Of a DNA stretch of 64,000 nt, positions 1-8,268 are shown piece after piece. Each line of letters opens with the position of its first letter. Positions within the stretch are counted from its first letter, which is position 1. Both the position numbers and the translations under genes were made by a program. The stretch is from positions 184,418-248,417 of the forward strand of contig NZ_RXFS01000011.1 in assembly GCF_003952185.1 (NCBI RefSeq), read 5' to 3'. The notes under the pieces were generated by a model. The model did no database searches, was not told the origin of the DNA, and saw only the letters and a list, made by a program, of their open reading frames with translations. This DNA comes from Variovorax sp. 679 (GTDB lineage Bacteria > Pseudomonadota > Gammaproteobacteria > Burkholderiales > Burkholderiaceae_C).

Positions 1-268
1 AGTCGCCGAGATTGGCCACGCTGATGGCGGTGGGGTACTCGACCGACAACGCCAGCGCCAGGTTGCCCGGCACATCGGACGTGGCGAACACCGGCTGGTC
101 GGAGAGCTTCAGCGTCGTCGCCGCCGTGGTCGTGCCCGGCACGGCCAGCAGCAATGCGAAGGCGACCACCGCACCGATGCCGAAGGCCGTGAACGGCGCG
201 GCAGGCGCGACAGGCGCAGGAGGCAGGCGACGGAAAACGCGTGTCATGGCGATGCGGTGCTTTCTCAT
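1..268 (-). CDS. pilY1: PilY1-type pilus tip/biogenesis protein, N-terminal fragment
   Basis: Only the first ~89 codons are present; the gene continues past the left edge. The start ATG (266-268) overlaps the pilX stop as ATGA. The N-terminus has a basic stretch, then a hydrophobic segment at about residues 28-46 and a short Ala-rich cleavage region, consistent with a secreted protein. The following text (LKLSDQPVFATSDVPGNLAL) matches the usual start of PilC/PilY1 proteins of Comamonadaceae, which read on about Asp/Asn-Leu-Ala-Leu-Ser-Val-Glu-Tyr-Pro. PilY1 is a type IV pilus-associated calcium-binding adhesin. The family call rests on this short stretch plus position at the end of a minor-pilin operon; the C-terminal beta-propeller cannot be seen. 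Confidence 0.8.
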   Translation of the reverse strand, partial: MRKHRIAMTRVFRRLPPAPVAPAAPFTAFGIGAVVAFALLLAVPGTTTAATTLKLSDQPVFATSDVPGNLALALSVEYPTAISVANLGD

Positions 269-870
269 CAATCTGGCTTGGTGAACGTCGACTGCAGGAA
301 CACCTGCGTTTCGCGCGGCCCGCTGACCCGCATGCTCAGGCGGTAGACGGTGGCCGTCGGCGGGGCCGGCGGCGGCATCGGGCCTGCCGTGCCGCCGCTG
401 GGCGCGGCGGAAGACTGCACGCAGTTGGCACTGGTGGCCGTGCCGCTGCCGGTGCAGAGGCGATCGATCACGTAGCGGATGCTCACCTGCGCGGTGGTGT
501 CCACGATGTCGTTGGACGTCTTTCCCACGCTCGCGAAGGAGGAATCGTCGAGCAGCGCCGTGGGCATGCCCTGCGCGTTGGTGTCGAGCCTGCTCGCCTT
601 GAAGTTCTCGGCCGGCACGTCGTCCGTCGCGGTGGCCAGCGTGCCTGTGGCGGCGAACTTGGCGAGCACCGCCGAGACCGCCCGCTCGCCCTGGTTGACG
701 AGGTCGCGCCTGAAGGCCAGGTTGCCGGCGGAGGCCAGCGAGGAGTGCATGGAACGCACCACCGCGACACCGCCCGCCAGCAGGATCACGAGGACGATGA
801 GGCAGAACAGCAGGACGACGCCGCGCTCGCGCTTCGCCGCCCCCGGTAGCGTGGGCAACTTCGTCTTCAT
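268..870 (-). CDS. pilX: PilX-family minor pilin assembly protein
   Basis: About 200 aa. A short basic N-terminus (KRERG) is followed by one hydrophobic helix at about residues 17-38 (VVLLFCLIVLVILLAGG), then a Ser/Ala-rich helical and globular region ending in a Pro-rich linker and a beta-rich end. This is the layout of PilX/PilX_N proteins that prime type IV pilus assembly with PilV, PilW and PilY1. Unlike the neighbours it lacks the Glu5 of a standard prepilin helix. Start ATG at 868-870 overlaps the pilW stop (ATGA) and its own stop overlaps pilY1, so translation is probably coupled. Confidence 0.85.
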   Translation of the reverse strand: MKTKLPTLPGAAKRERGVVLLFCLIVLVILLAGGVAVVRSMHSSLASAGNLAFRRDLVNQGERAVSAVLAKFAATGTLATATDDVPAENFKASRLDTNAQGMPTALLDDSSFASVGKTSNDIVDTTAQVSIRYVIDRLCTGSGTATSANCVQSSAAPSGGTAGPMPPPAPPTATVYRLSMRVSGPRETQVFLQSTFTKPD

Positions 871-2027
871 GGCAGCAGGAGCATGTTGCGCAGCGGGACG
901 GTGAAGTCGACGACGCGATAGCGGTAGTTCTGATCGTCCGTGCCGTTCAGGCTGACGGTCTGCGCGAGCGATTTCTTCGCGGCGTCCACGGCATCGCCGA
1001 ACAGGGTGAGCGAAGCGGATGACACCGGGTCTCTTTCCTTGCTCGCGCTGCGCATGACCAGCGCGACGCGGACCGCCACGATCTGACGCAGCGTGGCGGT
1101 CGTCGTCATGACGGTGGCGATGTCGTAGCCCGTCGCGCCCGGGTCGGCCCAAGCGTCGAGGATGCCGTCGCCGTTGGTGTCCAGGCCATAGAGAGCGCGC
1201 ATCTGGATCACGCCGTCGGCCAGCGCCTGCGCGGTGGTGGTTCCCCCGCCCTGCAGCAGGTCGTAGCCGTAGAGCGTGCTGTTGTCGCCCACGCCGAAGA
1301 GCTGGAACTGGACGTTGCCGTTCGCCGGGTTGCCCAGCGGCGTGACGTAGGTCGAGGTGCTGGCGGCCAGGGTCTGCAGCGAGGTGGTCTTGCCGGCCGT
1401 GTAGTAGGTGCCGCCCACGGTGAGCACCTTGGCCGAGGTACCAGTCACCTGCTCGAGCAGGCAGTCGGTGGTGCCGTTCTGGCTCACCAGCACGAGGTCG
1501 CCGGTGGAGATGCCGACTGTGTTGTCCATCGAGAGCGTGGTTGCGCTGCCGGGGTCCGTCAGGCCGCGCGGCACGCCGCCGGCCACCGCATCGCCGCCCA
1601 TGACCACCAGCACGTCGGAGCCGGCGTCGGACTGGCTCTTGGCGATGAGCAGCGGTGCGACGCGCAGGTTCGCCGGCGCGCCGGCCAGGAAGCTCTTCTT
1701 GAAGGGCGCCGGGAATGCATTCGAGGACGGCAGCAACGATGCCGCATTGAGCTTGCAGCCGAACACGCCCCGGTCGGTCGGCTGCGTGGACTGGCTCAGG
1801 CTCGAGCCGGCGCTGCGCAGCGCCCGGTCGAGCAGGTAGGAGGCGTACGCGCCGGCCTGGTCCATGTCGTTGGTCGACGTGGTGGTGCGCCTCTTCGCCT
1901 CTCCGACCGTGATGACGCTGGTGACGGCCAGCGTCACCACCAGCCCGATGACCATGGCCACGAGCAGCTCGATCAGGGAGAGGCCACGCTGCCGGAACGG
2001 CAGCGCCGTGGGGAAGGCGTGCCTCAT
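867..2027 (-). CDS. pilW: PilW-family minor pilin
   Basis: About 386 aa. Class III prepilin leader with basic residues and the cleavage motif RG|LSLIE at residues 14-20, mature Glu5 at residue 20, then a long hydrophobic helix to about residue 42. The rest is a Ser/Thr/Gly-rich beta domain, of the size usual for PilW. PilW belongs to the minor pilin initiation complex at the tip of type IV pili; the leader would be cleaved and N-methylated by PilD, which is not in the window. The start overlaps the pilV stop by 4 nt. Confidence 0.9.
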   Translation of the reverse strand: MRHAFPTALPFRQRGLSLIELLVAMVIGLVVTLAVTSVITVGEAKRRTTTSTNDMDQAGAYASYLLDRALRSAGSSLSQSTQPTDRGVFGCKLNAASLLPSSNAFPAPFKKSFLAGAPANLRVAPLLIAKSQSDAGSDVLVVMGGDAVAGGVPRGLTDPGSATTLSMDNTVGISTGDLVLVSQNGTTDCLLEQVTGTSAKVLTVGGTYYTAGKTTSLQTLAASTSTYVTPLGNPANGNVQFQLFGVGDNSTLYGYDLLQGGGTTTAQALADGVIQMRALYGLDTNGDGILDAWADPGATGYDIATVMTTTATLRQIVAVRVALVMRSASKERDPVSSASLTLFGDAVDAAKKSLAQTVSLNGTDDQNYRYRVVDFTVPLRNMLLLP

Positions 2028-2440
2028 GGCAGCGTCACCCGCGTGGAGAAGGTGCTGCCGTCGGTGTCCGCGCGGGCAGGAGCCCGCCAGGTGATCGTGA
2101 TGTCGGCGCTGTTGGAGGCCACGGAGGTCACGGTGACGCCGCCGTTCGGCAACCCGCCATTCGCCGGATCGGCCACGCGCTTCTGCCAGGCCGAGCCCGC
2201 GCTGGTGTCCACGGTGACCGACTTGCCCAGCCACATCGCGCTGGCGATGTCGTTGGCCAGCAAGGCAGCGCGGTTGCGGTCCTCCGCATCCGTCGACAGC
2301 GAGATGGCGCGCGCCTGCAGGCCGACGAGGCCGAGCACGCCGAACGAGAAGATCAGGATGGAGACCAGCACCTCGAGCAAGGCGAATCCCGACTGCCGCT
2401 GCGAGCCGGAAGAAGCCGAAAAAGGAAGTCTTCTTTTCAT
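2024..2440 (-). CDS. pilV: PilV-family minor pilin
   Basis: About 138 aa. Prepilin leader with cleavage at SG|FALLE (Gly18, Phe19, mature Glu5 at residue 23), followed by the hydrophobic helix VLVSILIFSFGVLGLVGLQ typical of PilV. Small size and the helix signature FSFGVLGL.GLQ identify the family. It would work with FimT, PilW and PilX to start pilus assembly. An in-frame upstream extension exists, but the ATG at 2438-2440 gives a normal leader and a 4-nt ATGA overlap with fimT, so it is preferred. Confidence 0.9.
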   Translation of the reverse strand: MKRRLPFSASSGSQRQSGFALLEVLVSILIFSFGVLGLVGLQARAISLSTDAEDRNRAALLANDIASAMWLGKSVTVDTSAGSAWQKRVADPANGGLPNGGVTVTSVASNSADITITWRAPARADTDGSTFSTRVTLP

Positions 2441-3033
2441 GGACAGCCGTCGGGGGAATCGGTCAGCTTGCGGGCCGGATCGCACATGCGGACCTGCCCT
2501 CCCAATGCGACCAGCACGCGCAGCGGGCGGTCGGCGCCGGGGGACAGGGAGACGTCGTAGGTCTGCAGGGGCGAGGGAGTGCCGCAACTGGCACCGCTCA
2601 CGTCGGTGTCGGTGTTCGTCACCACCCGCCCCATGGCGTTGAAGCAGACGGCCGCGGGGCCGCTGATCTGCACGCCGGATGCGACGTCGGAGAGCACGCC
2701 GGCCTGCACGAACGCGCTGTTCGCGTCCAGGCTCGACTTGGAGACGTTGATCGACCAGCCGCTGCCGTTGGCAACGGCCGTCAGGCTGGTCTGCGGCGCC
2801 GGGCTGTTGGTCAGCGAGAACACCATGGGCCGGCTGCGGCGCAGCGCCTCGGCCTGCGCGAAGCGCAGCCCGTTCTGCAGCGAGTCGCTCACGGTACGGA
2901 CCTTGTTGTTGTTGATCCAGGTGGTGAACGAAGGCATGGCCAGCATCGCCAGGACGCTCAGCAGCACGATCGTCACCATCAGCTCGATGAGGGTGAAGCC
3001 CGTTGCAAGGCGCATGCGGCGGCGATCTTTCAT
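2437..3033 (-). CDS. fimT: FimT/GspH-type minor pseudopilin
   Basis: About 198 aa. Basic leader followed by TG|FTLIELM (Gly12, Phe13, mature Glu5 at residue 17), a hydrophobic helix, then the FimT/GspH signature of an early RTVSDSLQNGLRFAQAEALRR helix and beta strands. FimT proteins are minor pilins, and some bind DNA during natural transformation. The start ATG (3031-3033) overlaps the pilE stop as ATGA; a second in-frame ATG nine bases upstream (3042) is possible. Confidence 0.88.
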   Translation of the reverse strand: MKDRRRMRLATGFTLIELMVTIVLLSVLAMLAMPSFTTWINNNKVRTVSDSLQNGLRFAQAEALRRSRPMVFSLTNSPAPQTSLTAVANGSGWSINVSKSSLDANSAFVQAGVLSDVASGVQISGPAAVCFNAMGRVVTNTDTDVSGASCGTPSPLQTYDVSLSPGADRPLRVLVALGGQVRMCDPARKLTDSPDGCP

Positions 3034-3524
3034 GTCGGGCATGCCTGTCCGCGCCGGGTCACCCAGGCCTTGTCGCAGCCGGTCCAGCCCGACACGCTGC
3101 TGATCGTGGTGGACTGCACGCCGAGCTGGTCCACGTAGAAGGTGAAGCCGTTGGTCGGGCCGGAGCCGACGGCCTGCAGCTTGTAGGTCGTCGCGGTTGC
3201 AGCGGGACTCGTGGTGCACGACAGCGTGAAGTAGCCGACGACGTTGGTCTTGTTGCATGGAGCGACGAAGCTGCCGGTCTTGAGATAGCTCCGGTTGTCC
3301 TGGTAGAAGCGCTCCATGTCCGCGCGCAGGGCCGCCAGGCCGTTGGTGCCGTCGACGAGCTGGCCGCGCAGCACGTAGTCGCGGTAGCTGGGCAGCGCGA
3401 CCGCTGCGAGGATGGCCACGATGGCCACCGTGACCATGACCTCGATCAGCGTGAAGCCGGTGGGGCGGCGCACGCGCCGCTCGCCGCCTGGTTGCTTCGC
3501 CGTGCTCATGGAGCGTATCTGCAT
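3030..3524 (-). CDS. pilE: PilE-like type IV minor pilin, first gene of the pilus operon
   Basis: About 164 aa. Leader of 23 residues ending TG|FTLIEVMVTV, mature Glu5 at residue 28, then the alpha-1 helix and the motif LPSYRDYVLRGQLVDGTNGLAALRADMERFYQDNRSY, cited here in part, which is diagnostic of PilE-type pilins. Two late cysteines (in SGWTGCDKAW and GQACPT) suit the disulfide-bounded D region. The ATG at 3522-3524 has an AGGAAA ribosome site five bases upstream and is preferred over the ATG at 3509. It heads the ATGA-linked chain pilE-fimT-pilV-pilW-pilX-pilY1, so one promoter in the AT-rich gap upstream probably drives all six. Confidence 0.88.
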   Translation of the reverse strand: MQIRSMSTAKQPGGERRVRRPTGFTLIEVMVTVAIVAILAAVALPSYRDYVLRGQLVDGTNGLAALRADMERFYQDNRSYLKTGSFVAPCNKTNVVGYFTLSCTTSPAATATTYKLQAVGSGPTNGFTFYVDQLGVQSTTISSVSGWTGCDKAWVTRRGQACPT

Positions 3525-3900
3525 CCGTTTCCTTTCCCTGTGACCAAGAAAATCCATTCATTCCCGAAGGCGGGAAACTCGATGAAAATGAATGAATTGG
3601 CCCGCATTGAAAACTCGTCCAATTCAAGTCAATCCAGGACGCCGCCACTCGCAAACGAAATTGGATTGCCGATACATGTGTCCATTGAAAGACATCATGT
3701 GACAATTGTTTACGATCTTTGTCGCTTTCTACTAGCGCACAAAGTGAGATTCAGCCACTCAAATTTCGATGCAATCGATGCAGGCTCGATAGACAATGCG
3801 CACCAAAACAAGGCCAATTGCCCCAATATGGCTCACCCGGCAGGAAGGTGAATTAGGCTATTTTTTGGTCAATTGGATAAAAAATTGACGCGCCCTGTAC
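3525..3900. other. AT-rich intergenic region upstream of the pilus operon
   Basis: This 376-bp gap is visibly richer in A+T than the rest of the window. It must hold the promoter of the pilus operon (minus strand) and the 3' end of the LysR mRNA. A 6-bp inverted repeat with 4-nt loop (3561-3576, TTCCCG/CGGGAA) lies in the pilE leader. A 7-bp inverted repeat at 3868-3889 (GTCAATT/AATTGAC) lies just after the LysR stop but lacks a T-run. I see no convincing coding sequence and no clear -24/-12 sigma-54 promoter. Confidence 0.5.
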
Positions 3901-4827
3901 TCACGGAATCGAAGCGCCCGAAGACGGCGTCCACTCCCGCAGGCTGAGCTTTTCCACCGCCATGTCGACGAAGGCCGAGACGGCCAGCGGCCGCTGCTGG
4001 CGGCTTGGATAGACGACGCTCAGCCCGCGCCCCGCCCGCATGTACCCCGGCAGCACGGGCACCAGCCGGCCCGCGGCCACTTCCGCCGCCGTCAGGATCG
4101 CCGGCAGCGCGACGATGCCCAGTCCTGCGCACGCAGCCTCGCGCAGCGCCACCTGGACATTGCTGGTGAAACGCCCGCGCACGCGCACTTCTTCTTCCAC
4201 GCCGTCGGGGCCTTGCAGGCGCCAGACGGCGAAATTGCCGGTGTCCGGCGGCTGCGTCACGCACGCGTGCTCGCCCAGCTCCCGCAGGTCGGCGGGCGCG
4301 CCGTGCGCCGCGAGGTAGGCCGGGCTGGCAAGAAGCCCGCCGTAGCTCGCGAAGATCCTTCGCGCCACGTAGCTCGAGTCTTCCAGGGGCCCGATGCGGA
4401 ACGCGACGTCGATGCGGTCGGCGATGAGGTCGGCCGGAAGGTCGCTGAGCACGAAGTCGAGCTGCACCAGCGGATGCGCGGCCAGAAAGGCCGACACCCA
4501 CGCCATGTCGAAGTATTCGAAGAAGCTCGCCGAGGCGGCCACCCGTATCGGCCCGCTCGGCTCCTGGCTGCCCGCGACGTGCGATTGCCCGGCTTCGATC
4601 AGTTCCTCGACCGCCGGGCCGCAGCGCTCGTGAAAAGTCTGGCCCGCACTGGTCAGGGTGAGCTTGCGGGTCGAGCGCTGCATCAGCCGGGTTCCCAGGC
4701 GCGCCTCGAGCTGCTGGATGCGGCGGCTCACGGTGGCCGACGGCATGCGCAGGTGCCTGGCCGCCTCGGCGAAGCTGCCCAGGCGCGCCACTTGCACGAA
4801 CATGGCGACTTCGTTCAGATCGAGCAC
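3901..4827 (-). CDS. LysR-family transcriptional regulator
   Basis: About 308 aa. The N-terminal winged helix-turn-helix (residues ~3-62) carries FVQVARLGSFAEAARHL and the recognition stretch SATVSRRIQQLEARLG; the C-terminal substrate-binding domain follows from about residue 90. Closest type by appearance is the large AaeR/DsdC-like CrgA group (FAVWRLQGPDG motif). The GTG at 4825-4827 has an AAGGAAGG ribosome site seven bases upstream and is preferred over an upstream TTG at 4860. The next gene (MarR) is divergent; the 335-bp AT-rich gap between may hold its operator. No target can be named. Confidence 0.85.
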   Translation of the reverse strand: MLDLNEVAMFVQVARLGSFAEAARHLRMPSATVSRRIQQLEARLGTRLMQRSTRKLTLTSAGQTFHERCGPAVEELIEAGQSHVAGSQEPSGPIRVAASASFFEYFDMAWVSAFLAAHPLVQLDFVLSDLPADLIADRIDVAFRIGPLEDSSYVARRIFASYGGLLASPAYLAAHGAPADLRELGEHACVTQPPDTGNFAVWRLQGPDGVEEEVRVRGRFTSNVQVALREAACAGLGIVALPAILTAAEVAAGRLVPVLPGYMRAGRGLSVVYPSRQQRPLAVSAFVDMAVEKLSLREWTPSSGASIP

Positions 4828-5162
4828 GGAATCCTTCCTTGATTGAATGATTGGCTGCAATGCATTTGCTGCCTCATCAATTCCATGATTGCTATCGATC
4901 CATCATCGATTTGCAATCGCTCCGTTCAAAAGAAAGAGACAAATCGCCCTATTGCCATGAAAAATGGAATTCAAACTGAGCAGCAGCTGACTTATTGGAA
5001 TTGACAGGAAGCCGGATAAACAATCCGCAAACTGCTTCGCCGTTGCGGCAATATCCATCTTCGAGATTGGTTATAGATGGTAACGAGTAATTAATCTAAT
5101 CCATTACCCACCATCCAGGTGGGTCGGCCCTCCTGCCCGTATTTCTTTTCGTCCGGATTTCC
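4828..5162. promoter_or_regulatory. Divergent AT-rich promoter region, LysR/MarR
   Basis: 335 bp without a gene, clearly AT-rich against the flanking genes. It separates the divergent LysR and MarR genes and so must hold both promoters. A perfect 6-bp inverted repeat with 5-nt loop lies at 5107-5123 (CCCACC/GGTGGG), in the leader of the MarR gene. I could not fix a -35/-10 pair with confidence. Confidence 0.45.
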
Positions 5163-5696
5163 ATGCAAGCCTTTCCCGATGCGGCCGCATTGCGCGCGCC
5201 ACGCTCCCTGGACGATCTGCTCCTCTACCGGCTGTCCCGCGCCGTGCGCGCCGGCAGCGGCATGGCCACCCGCCTCGTCGAAGGCGGCTTCGGCATCACG
5301 CATCGCGAGTGGGGAATGATCGGCATGCTCGCGCAGATCGGCGAGATCACCTCCTCTGCATTCGCCGAACGCCTGCAGCTCGACCGGGTGCGCACCTCGC
5401 GCGGCCTGCGGAGCCTTTCCGAGAAGAAGCTGGTGGAGCGGCGGCGCGATGCCGAGGACGGCCGCGAAGTGCACGTGCGGCTGAGCGCCACCGGCCGCGA
5501 GCTGTGCAATGCGCTCTTTCCCCGGATCGCCCGTCTCAACATGGATCTGCTGGAATGCATCGACGAGGAGCACCTCGACGTCTTTCTCGAATGCCTGCGC
5601 CGGCTCGAGCTGCGCGGCAAGGAACTGAGCGCGCTGGGCGCGGTGCCGGAAAAGGCCGACCGCCGATCGGGCGGCACGCGCCACAGGTGGCGTTGA
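5163..5696 (+). CDS. MarR-family transcriptional regulator
   Basis: 177 aa. A helical N-terminus (LDDLLLYRLSRAVRAGSGMATRLVEG) leads into a winged helix: FGITHREWGMIGMLAQIGEITSSAFAERL, recognition helix DRVRTSRGLRSL, and the wing KKLVERRRDAEDGREVHVRLS, with a C-terminal dimerisation helix. This is the standard MarR plan at slightly above usual length. MarR proteins usually repress neighbouring genes until a small phenolic ligand binds. The ATG at 5163 is the first in frame. The next gene (DUF1569) lies 89 bp downstream on the same strand and may be co-transcribed; the ligand is unknown. Confidence 0.85.
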   Translation: MQAFPDAAALRAPRSLDDLLLYRLSRAVRAGSGMATRLVEGGFGITHREWGMIGMLAQIGEITSSAFAERLQLDRVRTSRGLRSLSEKKLVERRRDAEDGREVHVRLSATGRELCNALFPRIARLNMDLLECIDEEHLDVFLECLRRLELRGKELSALGAVPEKADRRSGGTRHRWR

Positions 5697-5785
5697 CCCG
5701 GACGACGCCTGCGCCAGGGAGCGATCGAAGACCGTCGCAAATTTGACAGTCTCGATGCAGCACGGTGCCTAGCATCCGGCACCAC

Positions 5786-6367
5786 ATGAACACCGACCAC
5801 CTCGACGAAGCCCGCCCTGCCCTGCACCGCCGACGCATGCTGCTGGCCGGCGGCGCGCTGCTGGCGGGCACTGTCGCCGCCGGGGCCGGATACGTCGTCA
5901 CCCACTCCGACCACCCGATTGCCATGGCCGATTTCTCCGACCTCGCCAACGCCATGCGCACGCTCGAACGCCTGCGCGAGGCACCGCTGCATACCCGCTC
6001 GGGTTGGGACCTGGCCCACGTGCTGCACCACGCCGCGCAGAGCGTCGAATACTCGCTCGACGGTTTTCCGCAGCTCAAGCCCACCTGGTTTCGTGCCTCG
6101 CTGGGCACCGTGGCATTCGCGGTGTTCTCCGCGCGCGGCCGCATGAGCCACGGACTCGAAGAGCCCATCCCCGGCGCACCGGCCATTGCTTCAGGCCAGC
6201 CGCTGGATACCGCCATCGACCACCTGATGGCCGCGCTGAATCGCTTCGAGCGACACAGCGCGGCGCTCGCGCCGCACTTCGCATACGGCGCGCTGAGCAA
6301 GCCGGAGTACATGCGCGCCCACCTCATGCACCTGGCGAATCACTGGGAGCTGGTGGACGCCGGCTGA
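5786..6367 (+). CDS. DUF1569 protein with twin-arginine-like export signal
   Basis: About 193 aa from the ATG at 5786. An N-terminal RRR followed by a hydrophobic stretch (MLLAGGALLAGTVAAGAGYVV) looks like a Tat signal or anchored helix. The mature part has the His-rich pattern of DUF1569/DinB-like four-helix proteins: WDLAHVLHHAAQSVEYSLDGFP near residues 71-92 and a C-terminal HLMHLANHWELVD with the expected His residues. DinB-like folds bind a metal through three His. Substrate is unknown. It follows the MarR gene on the same strand and is convergent with the lipoprotein gene. Confidence 0.75.
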   Translation: MNTDHLDEARPALHRRRMLLAGGALLAGTVAAGAGYVVTHSDHPIAMADFSDLANAMRTLERLREAPLHTRSGWDLAHVLHHAAQSVEYSLDGFPQLKPTWFRASLGTVAFAVFSARGRMSHGLEEPIPGAPAIASGQPLDTAIDHLMAALNRFERHSAALAPHFAYGALSKPEYMRAHLMHLANHWELVDAG

Positions 6368-6430
6368 CGCGTGCCGGCACGCAGCAGCTGCCCATGCAAC
6401 GGGCAGCCGCTGCGCAGGCTGTCCCTGCGC

Positions 6431-7258
6431 TCAGCGCGGCGTGTAGGTGATCTTCGTCGTGACGAAGTTCGTGGTCGTATCGCCCGTGCGCGCGGCGAAC
6501 CTGAGCAGTTGGCCGCGATAGGGCCCTTCGGCCGCGATCCAGTTGTCCTGGTACTCGGTGCGGTCCGATCCGTCGACCTGCCGGAAGCGGACGACCCCCG
6601 AGAACTTGCAGGCGTTGATCGCGCCCATGGGCGTTTCGAGAGATTCCCGCCCGACGTAGGTGTCGGTGCCCGTGATGACCTGCTGGTTGCGGATCTCGCC
6701 GTTCGGGCCTTCCACACTCTTGACCGTGTAGTTCATGTCGACCGTCTGGCCGGGCGACATCGTGGGCGTGACAACCGGCGGGTCGTTGTACGCATAGTCC
6801 AGCGAACCCGCATCCTCGCCGCCGTTGCGCACGCCGTACCTCACGATCTTGCCGTCGATGTAGTCCATGTACTGCCTGTCGGTCGCGCTCCCACCGGTGC
6901 CGTAGTACTGGGTGCGCAACCGACGCACGGGGCTCACATCTCTGAAGGACTCGCGACCGCGAGTGATCGTGACCGTGCGCAGCTTCACGGTGTTGCTGCC
7001 GTTGACGATGTCCTGCTCGAGCTCCACCGTGGTGCCTTCGCGCAGGTCGGCTTCGTTGAAGCACGCGGCCGAGGAGTTTTCCGGAGGCGGCGGCGGTGGG
7101 GGCGGAGGAGGAGGAGGCGGCGGGGGAGGCGGTGGGGGCGGCGGAGGAGGAATGAACCCGATGCCACCTCCATCACCACCGCCTCCTCCGCCGCCACCAC
7201 CTCCACACGCGGCCAACGTCGCGACCGCGATCGCGGTCAGTAGATGCCTTGCATTCAT
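6431..7258 (-). CDS. Lipoprotein with poly-Gly and 23-residue poly-Pro tracts
   Basis: About 275 aa. Signal peptide MNARHLLTAIAVATLAAC with lipobox LAAC, so Cys18 is probably lipidated. Directly after it come ten glycines, DGGGIGFI, then 23 consecutive prolines (7081-7149), then a globular domain of about 210 residues rich in beta strands (for example YYGTGGSATDRQYMDYIDG). No known family recognised. The Gly/Pro stretch probably acts as a stiff spacer that holds the domain off the membrane; translation would need EF-P. Start ATG at 7256-7258 has GGAGG eight bases upstream; an in-frame ATG at 7273 is an alternative. The repeat coding is mixed-codon, so it is not a simple triplet repeat. Confidence 0.8.
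   Translation of the reverse strand: MNARHLLTAIAVATLAACGGGGGGGGGGDGGGIGFIPPPPPPPPPPPPPPPPPPPPPPPENSSAACFNEADLREGTTVELEQDIVNGSNTVKLRTVTITRGRESFRDVSPVRRLRTQYYGTGGSATDRQYMDYIDGKIVRYGVRNGGEDAGSLDYAYNDPPVVTPTMSPGQTVDMNYTVKSVEGPNGEIRNQQVITGTDTYVGRESLETPMGAINACKFSGVVRFRQVDGSDRTEYQDNWIAAEGPYRGQLLRFAARTGDTTTNFVTTKITYTPR
7081..7149 (-). repeat. Poly-proline coding tract (23 codons)
   Basis: Twenty-three CCN codons in a row inside the lipoprotein gene, using CCG, CCT, CCC and CCA in mixed order. The purine-rich complementary strand (GGN repeats) could vary in length by slippage or mispairing. Confidence 0.9.
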
Positions 7259-7461
7259 GAATCCATCCTCCATTCGTCCAGTTCAGATAAGGGCGCCCCA
7301 AAGCCTTGGCGTCTGCCCTGGCTTTCTCTCTGGCGCGGGGGGACTGTGCGGGAGGCGGGTCAGGCGCAACTAGTGCACAAAGTCATGCAGGTCCGGATGC
7401 CGGTGGCGGCGCGGGTATCCTCCCGGGCCATCGAAGACCCGATGGAGACAAGGCGGTGGAC

Positions 7462-8238
7462 ATGTACATCGAACAAGGCGGCGAAGGCCCCGACCTGCTT
7501 CTCATGCTGCACGGAATGGGCGCAACCGGCGCGGTGTGGTCGCCGATGTGCGCAGAGATGTGCGCGGAGATGCAGACCGATGCGGACACCCGGTGGCACG
7601 GCCGCTGGCTCGCACCCGATCTGCCCGGCCATGGCCGCTCGGGCAGGCAGGACTCCTACGCCATCGGCCAGCTCGCAGCGAGCGTGGCGCATGCCGTGCT
7701 GCCGCATCTCCAGCCCGGAGGACGCCTCGTGGTGCTCGGGCATTCGCTCGGCGGCGTGATCGCACTCGCGCTCGCCACCGGCTGGTTCGGCGTCTTGCCG
7801 CACCGCGTCTTCGCGGCCGGCATCAAGATCGCGTGGAGCGACGAAGAGCTTCGCCGCATGGAGACGCTGGCGCTCCAGCCCGCGAAGCTGTTTCCGACGG
7901 AAGAAGAAGCACAGGAGCGCTACCTGAAGGTCTCGGGCCTCGCGGCGGTTGCCGGCGCGGCATCACCGGTGGCCGCGCGAGGCGTCGCACGCGACAGTGA
8001 AGGCTGGCGCCTGGCGATGGACCCTCGCGCCAACGCAGTGGGCAAGCCGCCGCTGTCCGAGCTGATGGCGCTGGCGCGCTGCCCCGTTCATCTCGGACGC
8101 GGAGGCAACGACGCGATGGTGACGCTGGAGCAGACCCGTTCGCTCGATCCCGGTGCGCGAGATCTCGGGCCTCATGGCCACAACGTGATGGTCGAGGCGC
8201 CCGGGCAGGTCCGCGACTGGATGGCCTCCTTCGCATGA
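7462..8238 (+). CDS. Alpha/beta hydrolase
   Basis: About 258 aa. Core fold signs: oxyanion strand LLLMLHGMGATG near residues 12-23, APDLPGHGRS after strand 4, nucleophile elbow GHSLGG with Ser95, and a late GPHGHNVMVEAP that supplies the catalytic His. A cap domain lies between the nucleophile and the acid. Substrate unknown; esterase or C-C hydrolase chemistry is possible. ATG at 7462 is taken as start with AAGG eight bases upstream; a GTG at 7456 with GGAG eight bases upstream is equally possible. The repeated MCAEMCAEM is odd but does not disturb the fold. Confidence 0.8.
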   Translation: MYIEQGGEGPDLLLMLHGMGATGAVWSPMCAEMCAEMQTDADTRWHGRWLAPDLPGHGRSGRQDSYAIGQLAASVAHAVLPHLQPGGRLVVLGHSLGGVIALALATGWFGVLPHRVFAAGIKIAWSDEELRRMETLALQPAKLFPTEEEAQERYLKVSGLAAVAGAASPVAARGVARDSEGWRLAMDPRANAVGKPPLSELMALARCPVHLGRGGNDAMVTLEQTRSLDPGARDLGPHGHNVMVEAPGQVRDWMASFA

Positions 8239-8268
8239 GGCACGCGGCCCGGGCGCCGCTTCTCTTTT

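Noticed and set aside
268..1152. pilX start at 1152 giving a 294-aa protein
   Set aside because: The extra N-terminal text has no signal and overlaps pilW; the ATG at 870 gives a normal hydrophobic N-terminus and an ATGA overlap.
3868..3889. Inverted repeat after the LysR stop as a terminator
   Set aside because: AT-rich 7-bp stem without a T-run in either direction; left as an uncharacterised repeat.
7081..7149. Glycine/proline repeat as a CRISPR or transposon end
   Set aside because: It is an in-frame poly-Pro coding stretch with mixed codons and no spacer pattern.
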